From the NCBI GenBank assembly GCA_003644825.1, contig QNDJ01000031.1:1-9865 (forward strand): a stretch of 9,865 bases of DNA, written 5' to 3'. Below the pieces are notes generated by a model. It was not told the origin of the DNA and ran no database searches. It worked only from the letters and a program-made list of their open reading frames with translations. Source of the DNA: B21-G16 sp003644825 [NCBI: Candidatus Zhuqueibacterota bacterium] (lineage in GTDB: Bacteria; SM23-31; B21-G16). The position numbers were made by a program, and so were the translations under genes. Below, one piece after another: positions 7,071 through 9,865 of this stretch (the first letter of the stretch is position 1; every line of letters starts with the position of its first letter).

Positions 7071-7667
7071 TTGGTTCCTTCTGATGTTGAACTCATTAAC
7101 GATTTTTTGAATGGAAATATCCAAAGTTTCAATCGGCTGGCAATAAAATGGCAAAAAAATTTATTCGGGTTTGCATATAGATATACAGGAAATGAAGAAG
7201 AAGCAAAAGATATTTGTCAGAAAGCACTGATAAAAGCATATAAAAATTTACATAACCTTAAAAATTCAGGGAGTTTTTCATCCTGGATTTATCAGATTAC
7301 AATAAATTTGTGTAAAGATGAAGTTAAAAAAAGAAAGAATAAAAACCATATTCCTTATAATGAGAATAAAATGGATGATGAAAATTCGAGTGTTGAATTA
7401 ATTTCTGGTGATTCTCCCCAGATTAAAAGCCTTGAAAAAAAGAATATTAAAGAAATAATAAGGTTTGCATTAAACTCTATTCCCGAAGAACAGAAAATTG
7501 TAATTATTATGAAAGAATACCAGGGGCTGAAATTTACAGAAATAGCAGAAATACTGAAATGCTCGGTTAATACAATAAAATCAAGAATGTATTATGGATT
7601 AAACAATATGAAGGAAAAATTATTAAAATCAAATATAGGTAAGGAGGAAATCCTCTATGAAATGTGA
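7071..7667 (+). CDS. ECF-family RNA polymerase sigma factor (RpoE-like)
   Basis: The 198-residue protein has the two-domain ECF layout. Region 2 spans about residues 17-88 (ikWQKNLFGFAYRYTGN, the core-binding EEEAKDICQKALIKAYKNL, and -10 recognition around GSFSSWIYQITINLCKDE). A low-complexity linker follows at about 89-120, then region 4 at about 127-183 (IPEEQKIVIIMKEYQGLKF, with helix-turn-helix TEIAEILKCSVNTIKSRMY that reads the -35 element). No extra C-terminal domain is present. TTG 7071 is preferred over ATG 7059 because GGAGG lies between them. The last 11 bases overlap the next gene, the classic arrangement for a sigma factor and its cognate anti-sigma factor. It probably directs transcription in response to an envelope signal; its target genes cannot be read from this window. 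Confidence 0.93.
   Translation: MVPSDVELINDFLNGNIQSFNRLAIKWQKNLFGFAYRYTGNEEEAKDICQKALIKAYKNLHNLKNSGSFSSWIYQITINLCKDEVKKRKNKNHIPYNENKMDDENSSVELISGDSPQIKSLEKKNIKEIIRFALNSIPEEQKIVIIMKEYQGLKFTEIAEILKCSVNTIKSRMYYGLNNMKEKLLKSNIGKEEILYEM
7641..7656 (+). promoter_or_regulatory. Anti-sigma ribosome binding site inside a small hairpin
   Basis: AAGGAGG (7641-7647) is the ribosome binding site, nine bases before ATG 7657. GAGGA (7644-7648) can pair with TCCTC (7651-7655), which would hide the site in free RNA; the innermost pair must open to leave a four-base loop. Ribosomes finishing the sigma gene would unfold it, so anti-sigma synthesis may depend on sigma translation. The pairing is seen in sequence; the regulatory effect is inference. 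Confidence 0.45.
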
Positions 7668-8334
7668 TGAAATAAAAGAGAAACTTATAGATTTAGTTTA
7701 TGATGAAGTTTCTGCAGAAGAAAAAAAGAAATTGAAAGCCCACTTGAGAAGATGTAAAAACTGTAAAAAAGAATATATGGAACTTGTTAACACATCAAAG
7801 GTTTTGCGGAAATGGAAAGCACCTGAACCCAGTTTTAATTTTATTTTTATAAAGGAGAGAATATCTGTAATTAACAGGTTAAAAGAGTGGTTCAGAGTTC
7901 CTGGTTTTAATTTCAAGAAGTTCGGAATAGCCTTTGGTGGAATAGCTGTTGGATTGTTAATTATACTTTCTCTTGTTAATTTTGAAGTAAATAAAACAGA
8001 AAACGGGTTATCAATAAGTATGGGAATATTTAAGAAAAGTAAATCTACTATTGATGAGCGAGCCTTACTACAGCAGATAACAAAGGTTCAGCAGGAAACA
8101 ATTCACCTGTTTACAAGAATTATGGAGGAAAGAGAATTAGCTCAACGAAGGGATTACCAGTTAATGCTGGCTGAAATTGTAAGAACTCTGGAAAATAAAC
8201 AAAAACTGGAGTTAAGTCAGCTTGAATCTGCTTTGATTGAATCTTATACAGATAACAGTGTTAAAATTGAAAGAACCAATGAAGTTTTAAAAAGTTTGAT
8301 AAGTACTGCCAATTTCAGGATAGAAAAAAAATAA
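7657..8334 (+). CDS. Zinc-finger (zf-HC2) transmembrane anti-sigma factor
   Basis: The 225-residue protein begins with a putative zinc-finger anti-sigma domain: C3, H29, C33 and C36 (HLRRCKNC) match the C...HxxxCxxC pattern of zf-HC2/ZAS proteins, which bind ECF sigma factors in the cytoplasm. One membrane segment lies at about 88-108 (KFGIAFGGIAVGLLIILSLV). The outer part (109-225) starts with a short strand-like ENGLSISMG and continues as a charged, glutamine-rich helix at about 133-215 with coiled-coil character. There is no recognised sensor domain. The start overlaps the sigma gene by 11 bases and has a strong AAGGAGG. It should hold the sigma factor inactive at the membrane until an external signal changes the outer helix; the signal is unknown. 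Confidence 0.9.
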   Translation: MKCDEIKEKLIDLVYDEVSAEEKKKLKAHLRRCKNCKKEYMELVNTSKVLRKWKAPEPSFNFIFIKERISVINRLKEWFRVPGFNFKKFGIAFGGIAVGLLIILSLVNFEVNKTENGLSISMGIFKKSKSTIDERALLQQITKVQQETIHLFTRIMEERELAQRRDYQLMLAEIVRTLENKQKLELSQLESALIESYTDNSVKIERTNEVLKSLISTANFRIEKK

Positions 8335-8342
8335 TTTTTAGC

Positions 8343-8380
8343 CCTGAATAATATGAAATATTCACCAGGATCGATTCAGG
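8343..8380 (+). promoter_or_regulatory. Nested inverted repeats in the leader of the third cassette gene
   Basis: CCTGAAT (8343-8349) pairs with ATTCAGG (8374-8380), and AATAT (8350-8354) pairs with ATATT (8358-8362) inside it. The structure begins nine bases after the anti-sigma stop codon. It has no U-tract, so it is not a plain terminator; it may stabilise or attenuate the mRNA. Function unknown. Confidence 0.35.
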
Positions 8381-8395
8381 AATGGTAAACGGCAG

Positions 8396-8412
8396 TATTG
8401 ATAATATCAATA
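8396..8412. promoter_or_regulatory. Dyad just upstream of the third cassette gene
   Basis: TATTGATA and TATCAATA flank a single central A, giving a perfect 17-base dyad that ends two bases before the ribosome binding site AGGAGG (8415-8420). In DNA it could be an operator; in RNA it forms a 7-bp AU hairpin next to the binding site that might affect initiation. Neither role is proven. Confidence 0.4.
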
Positions 8413-8429
8413 TCAGGAGGTGTTTGATT

Positions 8430-9566
8430 ATGAATAAAATTTTTAAAATAATAATTTTAATGATATTTTTTGTGGGTTTTACTTTACAGGTTCAATCCTT
8501 TGCTTTTCAGGAAATAGATTATAAAAAAATGGACAGAGACCTTAAAATTATGGAGAAAATTATTGACACAATAATAAGTGAACAGAGTGATCTGGAACTG
8601 AGGTTTGTGTCCGGTAAAACCAAAGGGGTTTACCTTGAAGGTTATGGTGTTTTATTTATGATACCTGCTTCTTCTTCCTTCATCTCACTTACTATAAGAG
8701 AACCTTATCTCAAAAGAAAGGGAACAGAAGTAACAATCGTTGCAGAAGGAAAGAGTAAAGAAATAAACCTGACAGAAGAACTCAAGAAAAAACTAACAGA
8801 TTTTCTTGCATCCTATGCTGATGCCATAAAACAGGTAAAGGATGAAGATATGATAACTCTCTTCTTAAATGCTCCGAGAAAGAAAAGTTATAGATATACC
8901 TTATATAATTTAGCAGGCGAAAGAGTAAAAAGGGGAAATTACCTTGAGCCTTTTGTTTTAAGTGTAAAGAAAGATGTTTTGAAAAGATACAGAAAAGGAA
9001 TAATTGATTTTGAAAGTTTCAAAAATAGTGTTCAGTTTTCATCTTTCAGTAAGAAGGATGAAAAATACCCTGAAATGACAGAAGATATAAAAATTCTTAA
9101 AACGATACTCGAAACAGCCCTTGAGGAGCATTATGGGACCAGGATTACTTCCGAATCTATACAGGGAACTTATCTTGAGAACTTTGGTGTAGTATTCACA
9201 GCAGACCTCAATCGGCTCAATGTATGGTCCGAAAATAAAACTTTAGAAGAAATTATAGTTACTTCAAGAAATAGAGGAAGAGTTATCCCTGCTTTAGAAA
9301 AAGAGAAAAAGAAAAGATACGAGAAATTGAGAAATGAGTTAAAAGATAATCTTTGCGAGATTCTTGCTGATTTTGGGCATACATTAAGAAGACTGAAAAA
9401 CAATGAGAAGGTATATATTTTCATTTCTTCCAGTAATGGTTCATTTTTCAGAGAATTTAAAACAGATTTTATGCTTGTTGTCAAAAAGGATGTTATTAAC
9501 AGCTACAGAAATGGGTTAATAAGTCTTGATGAATTTAAGAATAGGACTGTCTTTAAGGAATTTTAA
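8430..9566 (+). CDS. Exported protein of unknown function made of two copies of one domain
   Basis: The 378-residue product starts with a signal peptide (about 1-26, MNKIFKI to SFAFQ), so it acts outside the cytoplasm. I do not recognise the family. Two copies of one domain fill the rest, about 33-206 and 215-378. Paired landmarks are DLKIMEKIIDTII / DIKILKTILETAL, GVYLEGYGVLF / GTYLENFGVVF, a lysine-rich helix (EELKKKLTDFL / EKLRNELKDNL), a strand (MITLFLNAP / KVYIFISSS), and a closing VKKDVLKRYRKG..FESFKN / VKKDVINSYRNG..LDEFKN. ATG 8430 is chosen over an in-frame ATG at 8382 because AGGAGG (8415-8420) is nine bases upstream and the signal peptide then starts at the N-terminus. The gene follows the anti-sigma gene by 95 bases in the same direction, suggesting that it belongs to the cassette as a sensor partner, inhibitor or output. 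That role is inference. Confidence 0.8.
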   Translation: MNKIFKIIILMIFFVGFTLQVQSFAFQEIDYKKMDRDLKIMEKIIDTIISEQSDLELRFVSGKTKGVYLEGYGVLFMIPASSSFISLTIREPYLKRKGTEVTIVAEGKSKEINLTEELKKKLTDFLASYADAIKQVKDEDMITLFLNAPRKKSYRYTLYNLAGERVKRGNYLEPFVLSVKKDVLKRYRKGIIDFESFKNSVQFSSFSKKDEKYPEMTEDIKILKTILETALEEHYGTRITSESIQGTYLENFGVVFTADLNRLNVWSENKTLEEIIVTSRNRGRVIPALEKEKKKRYEKLRNELKDNLCEILADFGHTLRRLKNNEKVYIFISSSNGSFFREFKTDFMLVVKKDVINSYRNGLISLDEFKNRTVFKEF

Positions 9567-9598
9567 ATAGAACTGGTCATAGGTAAAATCCATCCATT

Positions 9599-9631
9599 AG
9601 AAGGCAGATAGTTTTAGACTATCTGCCTTCT
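9599..9631. terminator. Perfect 14-bp hairpin after the ECF cassette
   Basis: AGAAGGCAGATAGT (9599-9612), loop TTTAG, and ACTATCTGCCTTCT (9618-9631) pair without mismatch. It begins 32 bases after the last stop codon of the cassette and is its most likely transcript end. Neither strand has a run of T after the stem, so it may be a U-less terminator, a stabilising 3' hairpin or a palindromic repeat. Confidence 0.6.
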
Positions 9632-9703
9632 CTAATATAATTACAAAATGAAAAAGTTCTATCAGGGGTAGAATATTTGTAAGTTATTTAACCTTCGCCT
9701 TAT

Positions 9704-9722
9704 TGTTTATAAATTATAAACA
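9704..9722. promoter_or_regulatory. 19-bp perfect dyad, operator-like
   Basis: TGTTTATAA and TTATAAACA flank one central A. This is the length and symmetry typical of a site for a dimeric repressor. No start codon with a good ribosome binding site follows within the window, so the regulated gene, if any, is not visible. Confidence 0.3.
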
Positions 9723-9786
9723 TCAAACTGAAAAATTTTATTATTAATTTAACTTTGGCAAAAATTGTTCATTGATAATAGATTTA

Positions 9787-9864
9787 CTATTCTAACGAGA
9801 ATCTCAATTTTGCTTTTGTGTTAAAGATAAGAGTAACGACTTTTTCTTCATCGTGGATACTATG
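9787..9864 (-). CDS. Possible 3' end of a convergent gene (partial)
   Basis: On the minus strand, a frame open from the window edge runs 25 codons to TAG (9787-9789) and ends EEKVVTLIFNTKAKLRFSLE. The alternation of hydrophobic and charged residues looks like real protein, with two beta strands. The other minus-strand frames give an immediate stop or a low-complexity string. It would converge on the ECF cassette with the hairpin at 9599-9631 between them. Twenty-five open codons can arise by chance, so this is tentative. Confidence 0.3.
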   Translation of the reverse strand, partial: HSIHDEEKVVTLIFNTKAKLRFSLE

Positions 9865-9865
9865 A

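Larger units (their letters stand above)
9567..9865. other. Gene-poor 3' end of the window
   Basis: The stretch contains the hairpin at 9599-9631, the dyad at 9704-9722 and a possible minus-strand gene end at 9787-9864. I see no complete gene on either strand. Base composition is very AT-rich apart from the hairpin stem. Confidence 0.6.

Noticed and set aside
9170-9484. 104-codon open frame on the minus strand opposite the duplicated-domain gene
   Set aside because: Its long S/F/L-rich string is what the antisense of lysine- and glutamate-rich codons gives; the + strand reading has a signal peptide, a ribosome binding site and an internal repeat.
1-9865. CRISPR array, tRNA or rRNA genes, insertion sequence
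   Set aside because: No regularly spaced repeats, no tRNA-like cloverleaf or rRNA segment, and no transposase coding frame were seen on either strand.

Overview
The window is AT-rich (roughly one third G+C by eye) with compact, co-oriented genes, good GGAGG-type ribosome binding sites, two TTG starts and AT-rich intergenic stretches carrying palindromic repeats. Signal peptides and a large secreted M14 peptidase suggest a bacterium with an extracytoplasmic digestive lifestyle. The peptidase resembles proteins from the Bacteroidota and related uncultured phyla (for example Aminicenantes, Cloacimonadota, WOR-3 or Omnitrophota). That taxonomic placement is inference; no marker gene is present.

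Layout, all intact genes on the + strand. (1) Positions 1-56 may be the 3' end of an upstream gene, followed by about 450 bases without a gene. (2) 511-3126 encodes a secreted zinc carboxypeptidase-like M14 protein with a C-terminal amidotransferase-like fold. (3) 3127-3563 is non-coding and holds a family of palindromic, partly duplicated repeats. (4) 3564-6986 holds two abutting genes of a CUT1 (maltose/oligosaccharide-type) ABC importer. The first fuses a membrane-tethered solute-binding protein to the MalF-like permease; the second is a MalG-like permease with an enlarged external loop. No ATPase gene is in the window. (5) 7071-9566 holds an ECF sigma factor, an overlapping zinc-finger transmembrane anti-sigma factor, and an exported protein of unknown function built from two copies of one domain. 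(6) 9567-9865 is gene-poor. It holds a perfect 14-bp hairpin, a 19-bp dyad and possibly the tail of a convergent minus-strand gene.

How the parts may work together: the peptidase could release peptides outside the cytoplasm and the importer take up an organic solute, probably an oligosaccharide, using an ATPase encoded elsewhere. The sigma/anti-sigma pair is a classical envelope-signalling switch, with the duplicated-domain protein a candidate sensor partner or output protein. Nothing in the sequence proves that the sigma factor controls the upstream genes.

The least ordinary elements are the binding-protein/permease fusion with a matching loop insertion in its partner, the ECF / zf-HC2 / duplicated-domain cassette with the anti-sigma ribosome binding site in a small hairpin, and the palindromic repeat family at 3196-3456.
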